This document shows positions 9,201-16,008 of a DNA stretch of 64,000 bases, one piece after another. The notes under the pieces were generated by a model. That model was not told the origin of the DNA. It ran no database searches and was given only the letters and a program-made list of their open reading frames with translations. Each line of letters starts with the position of its first letter. The stretch's first letter is position 1. A program made the position numbers and the translations under genes. The stretch lies in IMG/VR virus record IMGVR_UViG_3300020473_001965, positions 124,001-188,000 of that record; one strand, written 5' to 3'. The stretch comes from a virus.

Positions 9201-9765
9201 CTTCGCCATGCTCTTGAAGCATATTAAAATCGATTCGTGGGAATCGATAGAATCCATGTTTATAAGCCTTCTTGATCAATGTAAAAAGATTACCAAGGCC
9301 CACTTGGTTTTTAGCGATAACAACCAAGTGATATCTACGCTTCCACTCATCTTTGAGGACATCAATTGTCTTTGTTTCGTCCTCGTCTTCAATGGTGTGC
9401 CCGGTAGCTTTGACATCATCATCAGCGTCGATGTCTGTCACCTCTAAAGCCTTTGCCTCAGACTTGGCGTCTCGGACGGCTTGCCGGTGAGCCTCGTAAT
9501 CGTTCCTCCAGTCAGTCAAAGAAGGTACGAAATAAAACTCACAGCCATAAAGCTGTCGATAATTGCGTCCAGCCTTTTGCAATTTTTCTGTATGTTTCCG
9601 AGCGTGCGCCAATCCTGATCCGTTACCGTGATCAGTTAGGGCCCAGGCATCCATGCCGTTCTCCAAAACAAAATCGATATGATCAGCGGGATAACCCAAG
9701 CCGTCAAAGACCGAAAAACCTGTGTGTGCGTGTAATCCTACAAACCGCTTTGGCTTGATTATCAT
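6235..9765 (-). CDS. dnaE: DNA polymerase III alpha-type (C-family) replicative polymerase with PHP domain
   Basis: A 1176-aa DnaE-like polymerase, probably the phage replicase. The PHP domain keeps all expected metal ligands: HAH at 12-14, TDH at 44-46, CEFYF at 75-79, RYHLV, TACLGG and ADSHY, so it may be an active metal-dependent exonuclease. An acidic insert (near residues 105-140) interrupts PHP. The palm follows: GPARGSGGGSLVNYLLG and WPDIDSD with the catalytic Asp pair. FNKSHAVAYA is a conserved DnaE fingers signature. A helix-hairpin-helix (SVKGVGINAVQEI) and a C-terminal OB-like domain close the protein. No DnaQ-type exonuclease, clamp or loader is seen in the window. Its own sigma70-like promoter precedes it, and the kinase/TS-like gene overlaps its stop by ATGA. 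Confidence 0.95.
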   Translation of the reverse strand: MIIKPKRFVGLHAHTGFSVFDGLGYPADHIDFVLENGMDAWALTDHGNGSGLAHARKHTEKLQKAGRNYRQLYGCEFYFVPSLTDWRNDYEAHRQAVRDAKSEAKALEVTDIDADDDVKATGHTIEDEDETKTIDVLKDEWKRRYHLVVIAKNQVGLGNLFTLIKKAYKHGFYRFPRIDFNMLQEHGEGLVVSTACLGGIYSNRILRGTALKKSEAEIQMELQNLTDRFTQCVGNENFFLELQFNKLDAQHTVNKHLLSLHDSTGVPLVATADSHYYNPNKWEARELYKRLGWMRDNPSPLPEFDNLKCELYPKNAEQMWDEYTLHRDKYDFYKGHDQTISDAIERTHDIAWEMCEDVWIDQSVKLPNFNTPEKSAFDQLLDLVKQGLVDTGLHLKPEYVERTKTEMSDIKYLGFENYFLTMYQVFHKAEDRTLFGPARGSGGGSLVNYLLGITQLDPIPYGLLWDRFLGRHRTSWPDIDSDAGDRDALIDAARELYGDEAVIPVSNFNTLKLKSLVKDISKFYGVDFGEVNKMTGPLQDEVMAQARDENTEKSVFVLQHEDCMKYSKRYRDFMNNYPKVKDHIEALFMQNRSIGRHAGGVIIAPAEDLEKTMPLVSVRGELQTPWTEGMNFRNLEDNGFIKFDFLGLTLLKDVENCIRRILKSEGNEDPTFIDIRDYFDKHLNCRFVTQDDEKVWKHVYHQRRKTGVFQFTAEGARKFCEAAKPTSIEELAALTAIYRPGPLRANVHKKYVRDKKNASKIEYDHPIIEEILGTTFGHITFQEQFMLLAQKLAGFSPGESDKMRKTLVKKSLDTIGKKGAERDALRKKFVEGANQLHGLPEDKMHKLFDRIEFFSVYGFNKSHAVAYAIDSYYAAWLHTYHEKSWLATILQSENNNPKGLEKTIAEIKQMGYKFAPADINYSGDEWAYSDDRNAFVPPLTSVKGVGINAVQEIMATRPYTSLHNLLYDDEGKWKHSKMNKTCFSSLCKINAFSSLEDFATGRINNHRQLYEIIIENYEILRKSMYGMTLRKAMKSSAPPILPELISKTEYVDDWTRSEKLAMHYDLTSTVPRDLLYPGNILDKIEKADIPRLTSLEGSTRTVVWFCIQEIIKKKTKKGKTFFRLRVCDDQNNLSWLRVWGFLPQEAEPFTIWLADVTNDPDWGASTSGAKMKPVVS

Positions 9766-9788
9766 TGAAACTCCATGTTAGTGATAAC

Positions 9789-9817
9789 ATTATATACTGC
9801 GGTTTTGGGTTTTACAA
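9789..9817 (-). promoter_or_regulatory. Sigma70-like promoter for the dnaE gene
   Basis: In the 73-base gap before dnaE the minus strand reads TTGTAA (9812-9817), exactly 17 bases, TATAAT (9789-9794, perfect consensus). The start would fall near 9782, giving a short leader with GGAG seven bases before the ATG. Predicted from sequence only, but it matches the other promoters of this window. Confidence 0.6.
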
Positions 9818-9838
9818 CTATCTCAACTGATAATTTTG

Positions 9839-10618
9839 TCAAGGACCAGAGTTATATTTCTTGACTAATGAATCGTAGAACTTTTTTTCAGGCCCTGTTT
9901 TTCCATTCCAAGGTTTCTTACTTCCTACAAAATGAAAAATTGCATTGCCCGATCTATGATAGTTGGCGTTAGAGTTGTAAATGTAAGGTGCATATAAAAC
10001 ATTGATTTTGTTTTCTACGAAAAATTGTCGCAAAAAAGGCTGATCGTCTGGAATACGTGATGCTTCTGAAATCTGTTTGCGAAGTTTTTGAAATTCTTTT
10101 GTCTTGAAAAACTCAGACTTGAACAAAAGAACGCCCGTATTTACGCCTCCAAAACTAGGATCGGTTGTCTCATACCACACTTTACTTTTTGCCTTTTGCT
10201 CAACACCAGAAATCAAGGCTTCAGAAGCTCGAAACTCACTTAGCCATCTATCGACATCTGTGTGGACGATTACGTCTGCATCGATATACATCATGTAGTC
10301 CGCTGAATGAATAGATGACTTTGTAAACGCGTCGAACCACCAGACATATTTGTCTGATTTCGAAGCTTTGGGTTTAAAGAACTTAGCACGAATTCCTAGC
10401 GACCTGATCTTTGCTTTTTGACTTTCCGTTATGTCGGGTGAAAAAACATAAAAATATAGCATTGCTGCTGTGTTTTTTGACAGAGAAAGAATTGTATTGA
10501 CAGCACCTGGATAGTGATTTTGATCAAAAGCTAGGATCGCACTGACCGCCGGCGTGGTTTGAGTGTCAAATACGCTCGTAAATCCATGATCATATCTTAA
10601 TTCTAACCATGTCGACAT
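9839..10618 (-). CDS. Glycosyltransferase family 8-like protein
   Basis: A 259-aa GT-A fold glycosyltransferase that should transfer a hexose from a nucleotide sugar. YIDADVIV carries the DxD metal/nucleotide site (113-115), FGGVNTGVLLF is the GT8 acceptor-loop signature, and HFVGSKKPW near 229-237 is the classic GT8 C-terminal HxxGxxKPW motif. The first 25 residues precede the usual first strand (VSAILAFDQNHYPGAVNTILSL). No signal peptide or membrane segment is seen, so it works in the cytoplasm. Acceptor unknown: modified DNA bases, a virion protein or host surface sugars are all possible. The gene is separated by four or fewer bases from two small genes upstream, and it ends just before the dnaE promoter. 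Confidence 0.88.
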   Translation of the reverse strand: MSTWLELRYDHGFTSVFDTQTTPAVSAILAFDQNHYPGAVNTILSLSKNTAAMLYFYVFSPDITESQKAKIRSLGIRAKFFKPKASKSDKYVWWFDAFTKSSIHSADYMMYIDADVIVHTDVDRWLSEFRASEALISGVEQKAKSKVWYETTDPSFGGVNTGVLLFKSEFFKTKEFQKLRKQISEASRIPDDQPFLRQFFVENKINVLYAPYIYNSNANYHRSGNAIFHFVGSKKPWNGKTGPEKKFYDSLVKKYNSGP

Positions 10619-10620
10619 TG

Positions 10621-10929
10621 CTATTGTTCTGAGTTATATCTTGATCTCGCATCCAAAAGAAGTTTTATTGACTCATACAAGCCCTTGTCTGAATTTCGAT
10701 CTGCCGTATACAGTGTATAAATTCTATCAACGAGTGTTACCATCTCTCCAAACGCTTCTGAGTTACTTAAAGACTTAAACTTCTTGTCAAAAGCTTTCTC
10801 TCTTTTTTCTAACTCTTTTGTTCTCTCGTTAAGACTTGCCACGTCTTGATCGTACTGATCGCAGCGCTCCTTCAGGTCACGCTCCATCGCTACAAGTTTT
10901 TCAATTTTCTGTTTTTCGGTTTCTGCCAT
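10621..10929 (-). CDS. Small coiled-coil protein, unknown function
   Basis: A 102-aa hydrophilic protein, not recognised. Residues 1-50 form a charged heptad-like coiled coil (KLVAMERDLKERCDQYDQDV and on), followed by a shorter helical C-terminus. No Cys cluster or membrane segment. The ATG lies three bases after the stop of the preceding gene, and the GT8 gene starts two bases after its own stop, so the three genes are translated as one unit. It could be a partner of a neighbour or a virion-assembly protein. Confidence 0.75.
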   Translation of the reverse strand: MAETEKQKIEKLVAMERDLKERCDQYDQDVASLNERTKELEKREKAFDKKFKSLSNSEAFGEMVTLVDRIYTLYTADRNSDKGLYESIKLLLDARSRYNSEQ

Positions 10930-10932
10930 GTT

Positions 10933-11214
10933 CTAATCCTCCGTATCTCCAAAAAGAACTCTAACTCTATCAAAAAATGTCACTTCAAATCCGGGTGGAA
11001 GAAACATTTCTTGTCCAGACATTGTAATCACAGAAAGAGGTTCTGTTAACACGACCTTCTCTGAATGAGGTTCTGGAAAAATATCGTATATGTGTATCTT
11101 GCCTTCTAAAACATTTTCAATTCTAAGAATGAGCTCCTTAGCATGTACTTCATACGTGAAATAAAAAGTCAGCCTGGTCTTCTCATTTTCTGCAAAGTAC
11201 CTGTAGATGTCCAT
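10933..11214 (-). CDS. Small beta-rich protein, unknown function
   Basis: A 93-aa acidic protein, not recognised. The pattern of alternating hydrophobic residues (LTFYFTYEVHAKELILRIENV) suggests a beta sandwich or barrel. No catalytic motif, Cys pair or signal peptide. ATG start four bases after the stop of the double-HExxH gene, and three bases before the next gene. The contiguity suggests co-expression with the metalloprotease-like and coiled-coil proteins. Confidence 0.72.
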   Translation of the reverse strand: MDIYRYFAENEKTRLTFYFTYEVHAKELILRIENVLEGKIHIYDIFPEPHSEKVVLTEPLSVITMSGQEMFLPPGFEVTFFDRVRVLFGDTED

Positions 11215-11218
11215 TCAC

Positions 11219-12601
11219 TCACTTTATTCCTAGTCTAGATGACCACTTAACCCTTATGCGGTCAATCATGGCTTCTATATCCTTTGCAACAAATCCTTTG
11301 GCTGCAGCCCTGTCTCTTATTGTACTCATGTCAACTGATAATAGTTCAGACGGATCCTGGCCGGTTCTTCTAGCTCTTCCTAAAATTCCTGCGCTGTGTC
11401 CGCGGACTTCTGCGTCGCAACCATAGTATTTTTCAATATTTTTTATGCTGTCCCACCGTGTTGTTGGATCTCCACAGTCATCACTTGATAGAGTTTCTGT
11501 ATCGTCGCAACTATGTTGAATTTCATGAGATAACGCATCTGCTAACTCGGCGGACAGCCAGTCTTGAAAACCTTCAATTGTCGGATATGATCTTGGAATA
11601 TCTAGTGTCAACACAAGATTAGACTTTGATCGATCTTCAATCACACAGACGTAAGCAGCCTCTACGTTGGCAGAGCCGTCATCGGTGACTGCTATGCCTA
11701 AGTGTACTTCATTGATGTTTTTAAATTCGTCAAATATGCTTGTGGGTAAAACAAGCGTCGCTTCAACTCCAGCCGATAATTTTTGAAGCTCATCAAACGT
11801 GCTTCTCGTAAAAAGAAAAGAAAATATGGCGTCTTCTAAATCATCAACGTATTGAGTCATATCAGGATCACCTGATGCTGCTTCTATCAAAAGGCCTCTT
11901 ACATACTCTCTTATGATTGATTCGTTCATAGCATCCTTTCCCCATGACGAATGAGAAAGCCATGCACGCTGTGTTTCTTCAGCTTCTTTTCGTGTCATCT
12001 TTCGCGCCTTTACCTGATTATCTAAATATATCGACATCAACTCTTTTACTGGTCGGCCAGTAGCATATGATTCTCCCCGGAAGCCAACGACAAATGCTGG
12101 AACCTCACAAGACGAAGTAAAATAATGAAACGCACTCTTTGAAGATGAGTTCGTCAAAGGGCAAGAAACTCTTTGAAAAGGTTGATCTTTCTGAGTCAGG
12201 TGGTGCATCTCATGTGGCACAACATTGTACAACTCGATTCTTAGTTTTTCAAGTACTTCAGAATCACCTAGTTTTTCTGGTGACAACTGAATGTCTATGT
12301 CGATTCTTGCTTCGGAGCTCTCAGTGAAACCTGCCTCACCATCGATATTCCACCCTGGATGACCTTCATCAAACTGATCAGTTCTTACTTTTACTTCTAT
12401 CTCATACAGGGCATACCCGACATCTTCCCACAAATCAAACCAAACGTCAGGGTCGATTGGGTAGTCCCAGACATATTGAAACGTTTTTTGACCTGGCTTT
12501 TTTAGCTTTGAAATAAAGCTCAGAATGTCTTTGATGACAGGGGCTGCAGCGTCTTGATAAAAGAAATCTTCTTGATCGAGACCTATTACTCGAGATTCCA
12601 T
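11219..12601 (-). CDS. Protein with two HExxH metalloprotease-like motifs (internal duplication)
   Basis: A 460-aa protein carrying two gluzincin-like zinc motifs: HEMHH at 130-134 followed 32 residues later by Glu166 (CEVPAF), and HEIQH at 359-363 followed 35 residues later by Glu398 (AEVRGH). Each motif is preceded by a similar acidic, beta-rich region (ARIDIDIQLS; NLVLTLDIPRSYP), so the gene looks like an old tandem duplication of one protease domain. Between them is NESIIREYVRGLLIEAA, a short helix also found in the protein at 48162-48755. ATG 12601 is preferred over TTG 12622 because GAGGG lies eight bases upstream. No signal peptide. The target is unknown; virion-assembly proteolysis or a host-directed protease are options. 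Confidence 0.75.
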   Translation of the reverse strand: MESRVIGLDQEDFFYQDAAAPVIKDILSFISKLKKPGQKTFQYVWDYPIDPDVWFDLWEDVGYALYEIEVKVRTDQFDEGHPGWNIDGEAGFTESSEARIDIDIQLSPEKLGDSEVLEKLRIELYNVVPHEMHHLTQKDQPFQRVSCPLTNSSSKSAFHYFTSSCEVPAFVVGFRGESYATGRPVKELMSIYLDNQVKARKMTRKEAEETQRAWLSHSSWGKDAMNESIIREYVRGLLIEAASGDPDMTQYVDDLEDAIFSFLFTRSTFDELQKLSAGVEATLVLPTSIFDEFKNINEVHLGIAVTDDGSANVEAAYVCVIEDRSKSNLVLTLDIPRSYPTIEGFQDWLSAELADALSHEIQHSCDDTETLSSDDCGDPTTRWDSIKNIEKYYGCDAEVRGHSAGILGRARRTGQDPSELLSVDMSTIRDRAAAKGFVAKDIEAMIDRIRVKWSSRLGIK

Positions 12602-12636
12602 AACTGCACCCTCACATAGCAATAAATATCACGCTA

Positions 12637-13611
12637 CTAGTAATAATCTGTCAGGTCAACACCCTTTTCTTTTGCGTCATTAAGGTGAATCAGGGGGTCA
12701 TAAGTGCCTGAATCGGACGTGATTGTTCGCAAACTTGAAGCGATCCCAGACTCCAAAGTAATGTAAGGTCGCCACCCTGAGGCTTCTCTAAACTTTGCAC
12801 TAGACAGAATATGATTGCCCAGATAATCCGTTTCAGGGTGCCACTTGATTATGCTGGAAACATCTTTCCCCACTATGCTTGAAAGCATCTCAACAATGCC
12901 CCCGGTGTTATAAGGCGTTTCAGCAGCTACATTATAATCAGCTCCAAACATACCCTTGACACAACTCATGAAGACTGCATTACAAAAATCAGAGACATGC
13001 ATGTAGTCCTTAGTCTTGTTAGGATTTAAAAACATGTCAAGCGAATTAACGTCATTAAGAGCTGAGTATATTGTCTTTGCTATCAAAGAGTTCATGTCGC
13101 CGGCGCCGCCGTATGCAAAAAGAGGTCGCATAATCACCCAGTCTCGAGCTGTGCTTCTTACGATCTGTTCTCCGGCTAGCTTCTGAACGCCATAAAAAGT
13201 TCTAGGGTTTAGGTCTGAATCCTCGAAGATTGGTCTGTCTTGATACTTTTCTGTATCATAGATTACTGTGGTACCCATATAACAAACTGGGACGTTTGCT
13301 TTTCTTGCCGCCCTTGCAATATTATGTGTCCCCATCACGTTACTAAGAGAAGAATCCTCAGCATTCAGTGCGACGACATCTGTTCCAACAACAGCGGCGT
13401 TATGAACGATTACATCGATACCTCTATTTGAAAGAACACTCGACCATACATCTTCAGTGTTTCCCCACACACAAGGTTCGTTTGTCTTGTGTCGTCTAAC
13501 AGCCAGATCCTCATCATCCATTAGTGAAACAAATTCATGATCAGTCGTTTGTATCAATCTCCCTAGATTGTCTCCGATGAATCCGCGTTCGCCTGTAATT
13601 GCAATTTTCAT
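12637..13611 (-). CDS. NAD-dependent epimerase/dehydratase (second extended SDR)
   Basis: A 324-aa nucleotide-sugar SDR. ITGERGFIGDNL at residues 4-15 is the NAD-binding loop; VHNAAVVGTD, CYMGTTVIYD (Ser/Thr of the active site) and YGVQKLAG (Tyr-x3-Lys) follow in order, then MRPLFAYGGAGDM, as in dTDP/GDP-sugar reductases and epimerases. Only distantly like the other SDR of this window. The start is ATG 13611, overlapping the upstream stop by ATGA, with AGAGG 11 bases before; a longer frame from 13647 adds residues before the Rossmann strand and is unlikely. Probably makes an activated sugar; substrate unknown. Confidence 0.85.
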   Translation of the reverse strand: MKIAITGERGFIGDNLGRLIQTTDHEFVSLMDDEDLAVRRHKTNEPCVWGNTEDVWSSVLSNRGIDVIVHNAAVVGTDVVALNAEDSSLSNVMGTHNIARAARKANVPVCYMGTTVIYDTEKYQDRPIFEDSDLNPRTFYGVQKLAGEQIVRSTARDWVIMRPLFAYGGAGDMNSLIAKTIYSALNDVNSLDMFLNPNKTKDYMHVSDFCNAVFMSCVKGMFGADYNVAAETPYNTGGIVEMLSSIVGKDVSSIIKWHPETDYLGNHILSSAKFREASGWRPYITLESGIASSLRTITSDSGTYDPLIHLNDAKEKGVDLTDYY

Positions 13612-13871
13612 ATACTTGAAATCCTCTCTATGATTGCCAAAGACCACGTATTAGAATTTGGGCTTGGCACATAATCGTATAGCACATGAGGTGCTACTTC
13701 ATCATACGTGTCTAGCTCAAAATTTTCTATTAGATAGACGATTCCTTTTGTGGCCTTGCTGGCTTTTTTGTTTGAGTAATCTTTTTCACATGCCTCTTTG
13801 GCAAGATCTAGATGTGAATACACACCTATTGATTCATTCTTTTCTAAGATAACTCTGCTGACTAAAAACAT
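13608..13871 (-). CDS. Small hypothetical protein
   Basis: An 87-aa protein that I do not recognise. It starts at ATG 13871 with AAGGGA six bases upstream. It begins MFLVSRVILEKNESIGVYSH and contains DLAKEACEKDYSN, a layout (strand, name-tag loop, helix with A-x-A-C) like many short phage proteins that read as one strand-helix-strand unit. The stop overlaps the next gene as ATGA, so it is coupled with the SDR downstream. No function can be assigned. Confidence 0.7.
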   Translation of the reverse strand: MFLVSRVILEKNESIGVYSHLDLAKEACEKDYSNKKASKATKGIVYLIENFELDTYDEVAPHVLYDYVPSPNSNTWSLAIIERISSI

Positions 13872-13913
13872 TTGTGTTCCCTTGTTTAAAGATACTCAGC
13901 AATTCTATTTTTT

Positions 13914-14477
13914 TTAAGTTAATCTAAATTCTTTTAAAATATTTTTAATGTACGAAAATAGCAAGCCTTCATTTACAAGATGCGACACAACTTTAACATT
14001 ATCGCTTTTTAGTTGTTCAATCGCAACAATGTTATTTGGACTATCTTCCCAGAGATATACTACGTCGGCATTTAGTTTCTCAACATATTCAAGAGCCTTG
14101 ACATACTTGGCTCGAGGATCGGAACTTCCTACTGCTTCGATTTTTGGCATAGGATTGACGCCATAATCAGAAAGAAACTTTGCAACAGGAGCTGGATTCG
14201 CCCTTGCAGTCAATACTATAACTCTTTCCGACCCATGCTGTTTTAAAGCACTTTCCATTTTTGACCATACAGACTTAATAATAGAAGCGTCAGGTGGATA
14301 GACATCAAACTCAGCAAAGTCAAGAACATCACCTGGCTGACTTAGAGATCGTTCATAATCTCTATACTGTCTAGAGGTTACGTACTCTGTCTCACCTGAC
14401 TTTCTATTAATGATCACTTTAGCGCCTGAGTCTACTAAGGTGTCATCAAAATCAAATATGTAAAATGGGCTTTCCAT
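13914..14477 (-). CDS. HAD-superfamily phosphatase
   Basis: A 187-aa haloacid-dehalogenase fold phosphatase. IFDFDDTLVDSG near residues 6-17 holds the nucleophile and acid Asp, VIVLTARANP is motif II, and VYLWEDSPNNIVAI carries the acidic motif near the end. The layout is like the 3'-phosphatase part of phage polynucleotide kinases and like phage 5'-nucleotidases, without a kinase domain. The chosen start is ATG 14477; the longer frame begins at TTG 14495. The ribosome site is weak (GGTAAG) and a small inverted repeat, TACTTA/TAAGTA, surrounds it. Neighbours are the deoxyribosyltransferase and ThyX genes, so a deoxynucleotide or DNA-end substrate is plausible. Confidence 0.8.
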   Translation of the reverse strand: MESPFYIFDFDDTLVDSGAKVIINRKSGETEYVTSRQYRDYERSLSQPGDVLDFAEFDVYPPDASIIKSVWSKMESALKQHGSERVIVLTARANPAPVAKFLSDYGVNPMPKIEAVGSSDPRAKYVKALEYVEKLNADVVYLWEDSPNNIVAIEQLKSDNVKVVSHLVNEGLLFSYIKNILKEFRLT

Positions 14478-14522
14478 GAAATAACTACTTACCAAAAGAT
14501 AAGTATGTATTTGATTGATTAT

Positions 14523-14972
14523 TTACTCGATCTCTTGATCATAAGGTTCTTCAATCAAATAACCAGTCGAATGAACTCTGTCCAAATAATCTTCAAGTTG
14601 CTCAAAAGTTGTACATACCTTTATACCGCTTCTTGCTAGCATCAAGTTAAACTTTGCCCCTTCTGGGAGGCCTTGACAAAAGTACACGATCGGAACATTC
14701 TTAGCGTAGGCATAGCCGGCTTCCCATATGGTTCCGATATCCTTGTCTCTAGTATTGACAATCAAGAAATCTGATGTTTCGATATGATACAAGTTCCCTG
14801 CGAAGGTTTCATCCTGGGTCTCTTTTGGTGCATTCGGAGGGCAAACAAAAATCTTTCTTGGGCTTGCAAGGTCGATCCACTTTCGACTCTCACAAATCTC
14901 TTCAAGCCTTGTTAGCTCTTCTGCTTGAGTAGGATTGAACCACCCAGATGCCAAATAAATCTTCTTTTCCAT
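14523..14972 (-). CDS. Nucleoside 2-deoxyribosyltransferase-like protein
   Basis: A 149-aa member of the nucleoside 2-deoxyribosyltransferase family, which exchanges or hydrolyses bases on deoxyribonucleosides or their monophosphates. KIYLASGWFNPTQ at the N-terminus is the glycine-containing first loop; DKDIGTIWEAGYAYA carries the catalytic Glu in the family motif (D-x-GT-x-WE-x-GYA). The length is typical. ATG start with GGAG eight bases upstream; ThyX ends two bases before. In a phage it can salvage bases from degraded host DNA, or remove unwanted nucleotides (DNPH1/RCL-like hydrolysis, for example of hydroxymethyl-dUMP). Which of these applies cannot be told. Confidence 0.85.
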   Translation of the reverse strand: MEKKIYLASGWFNPTQAEELTRLEEICESRKWIDLASPRKIFVCPPNAPKETQDETFAGNLYHIETSDFLIVNTRDKDIGTIWEAGYAYAKNVPIVYFCQGLPEGAKFNLMLARSGIKVCTTFEQLEDYLDRVHSTGYLIEEPYDQEIE

Positions 14973-14974
14973 TT

Positions 14975-15958
14975 TTACTTCTCCATCTTTTTTTGATAAT
15001 CAGACTCAAGATCTGAAATTTGCTCTAGTAAATTGTTCCACTGTTGTCTAAACTTCGTGTTTCCGTCTGCTTCTTCAGTAGGCGGGTTAGTACCATTAAG
15101 ATCATAACGATAAGCTTGGTAAATTGTATCATTCGGATGATATTCAATATGCTGGTCGCTGTCATCATCAGGCCAGTAAAGATTAGTCCCCGTTCCTGCC
15201 CTTACATTTTTAATATAGTGCCATGCCGGACTGGTAAGCGCTTTTGTACCAATGACAGTACTAGCCTCAGGCAAGACCTTGATTATAGCCAGTGCCATCT
15301 TTGCAGCAATAAGATTATCAATTGCAGGTTGAATCTGCTTGTCTGATCTTTGCTTAACAAATCCGATAATATCTTTGAGATTGAACCTGCCATAGTAAAA
15401 TGTGGAGAGGCACTTTGGAAGAATAGTTCTCGCATCCATCATAGAAATTTGACGAGTGTCAACCATATCTGCGTAAAGTTTCTTTGAGTCCTCAACATGT
15501 CGCTTCCATCTGCGATAAAGCTCTGGACTGTTCTCAACAGAGCTTGGTACAAGACAGGGCTCATGGTGAAGAAATCTATCACCTGTACACTGGGCTGCAA
15601 AAGATCCTGCACGATGGCGGATGAGATGCGTTACGGTCTGTAGGTCGATTCCGCTGAACTTGAAGGTGAAGCTAAAAATCTCCATTGGCGTTGGAAGCGC
15701 TCTAAAATTTAGAACGTCCTCGAGATTTTCGCTTAGCTCATAAGTTGATGCAGATGATGGATCAGTGTACTCTGGCGTATCCGCCCAAGTTGCTTTAACA
15801 TAGCGCCAAGCAACTTCTCTCATTTGTTCAGCAGTTGGGTGATCGACAAGTTCAACTTCTAGACCTTCAAGGTCGTTAAGAAAATCAGTCGTTGGCTCTT
15901 CGTCAAATCGAAGAGTCATAGGTAGTTCTACAGGTGTTAGATCGTTATTTTGAGGCAA
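14975..15958 (-). CDS. thyX: Flavin-dependent thymidylate synthase (ThyX) with altered signature
   Basis: Makes dTMP from dUMP using methylene-THF, NADPH and FAD. The 327-aa protein shows the ThyX landmarks LIRHRAGSF (RHR at 114-116) and, later, DARTILPKCLSTFYY, RFNLKDIIGF and KQRSDKQIQPAI (AR-LP, N, R and Q positions). The usual RHRX7S signature is changed: residue 124 is Cys instead of Ser, and the Arg expected two residues later is at 128. The protein is longer than many ThyX (about 220-250 aa) with extensions at both ends. The start is TTG 15958: AAGGAG stands seven bases upstream and a TTGTAC-17-TATTAT promoter lies before it, while the first in-frame ATG has no ribosome site. Confidence 0.85.
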   Translation of the reverse strand: MPQNNDLTPVELPMTLRFDEEPTTDFLNDLEGLEVELVDHPTAEQMREVAWRYVKATWADTPEYTDPSSASTYELSENLEDVLNFRALPTPMEIFSFTFKFSGIDLQTVTHLIRHRAGSFAAQCTGDRFLHHEPCLVPSSVENSPELYRRWKRHVEDSKKLYADMVDTRQISMMDARTILPKCLSTFYYGRFNLKDIIGFVKQRSDKQIQPAIDNLIAAKMALAIIKVLPEASTVIGTKALTSPAWHYIKNVRAGTGTNLYWPDDDSDQHIEYHPNDTIYQAYRYDLNGTNPPTEEADGNTKFRQQWNNLLEQISDLESDYQKKMEK

Positions 15959-15978
15959 TTTTTTTCTCCTTAGATAGT

Positions 15979-16007
15979 ATAATACGGCCTGCTTTGTCTT
16001 TGTACAA
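15979..16007 (-). promoter_or_regulatory. Sigma70-like promoter for thyX
   Basis: In the 50-base gap before thyX the minus strand reads TTGTAC (16002-16007), exactly 17 bases, TATTAT (15979-15984). The start would fall about 7 bases below 15979, leaving a short leader with AAGGAG. Its -35 and spacer match the promoter pair at 17580-17632 except for one base. Confidence 0.6.
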
Positions 16008-16008
16008 G

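Noticed and set aside
9838-9839. Terminator between the GT8 gene and the dnaE promoter
   Set aside because: Only a four-pair hairpin (TATC/GATA) without a T tract.
14478-14510. Hairpin TACTTA/TAAGTA near the HAD gene start as a riboswitch
   Set aside because: Only six pairs, AT-rich, and no conserved riboswitch features.
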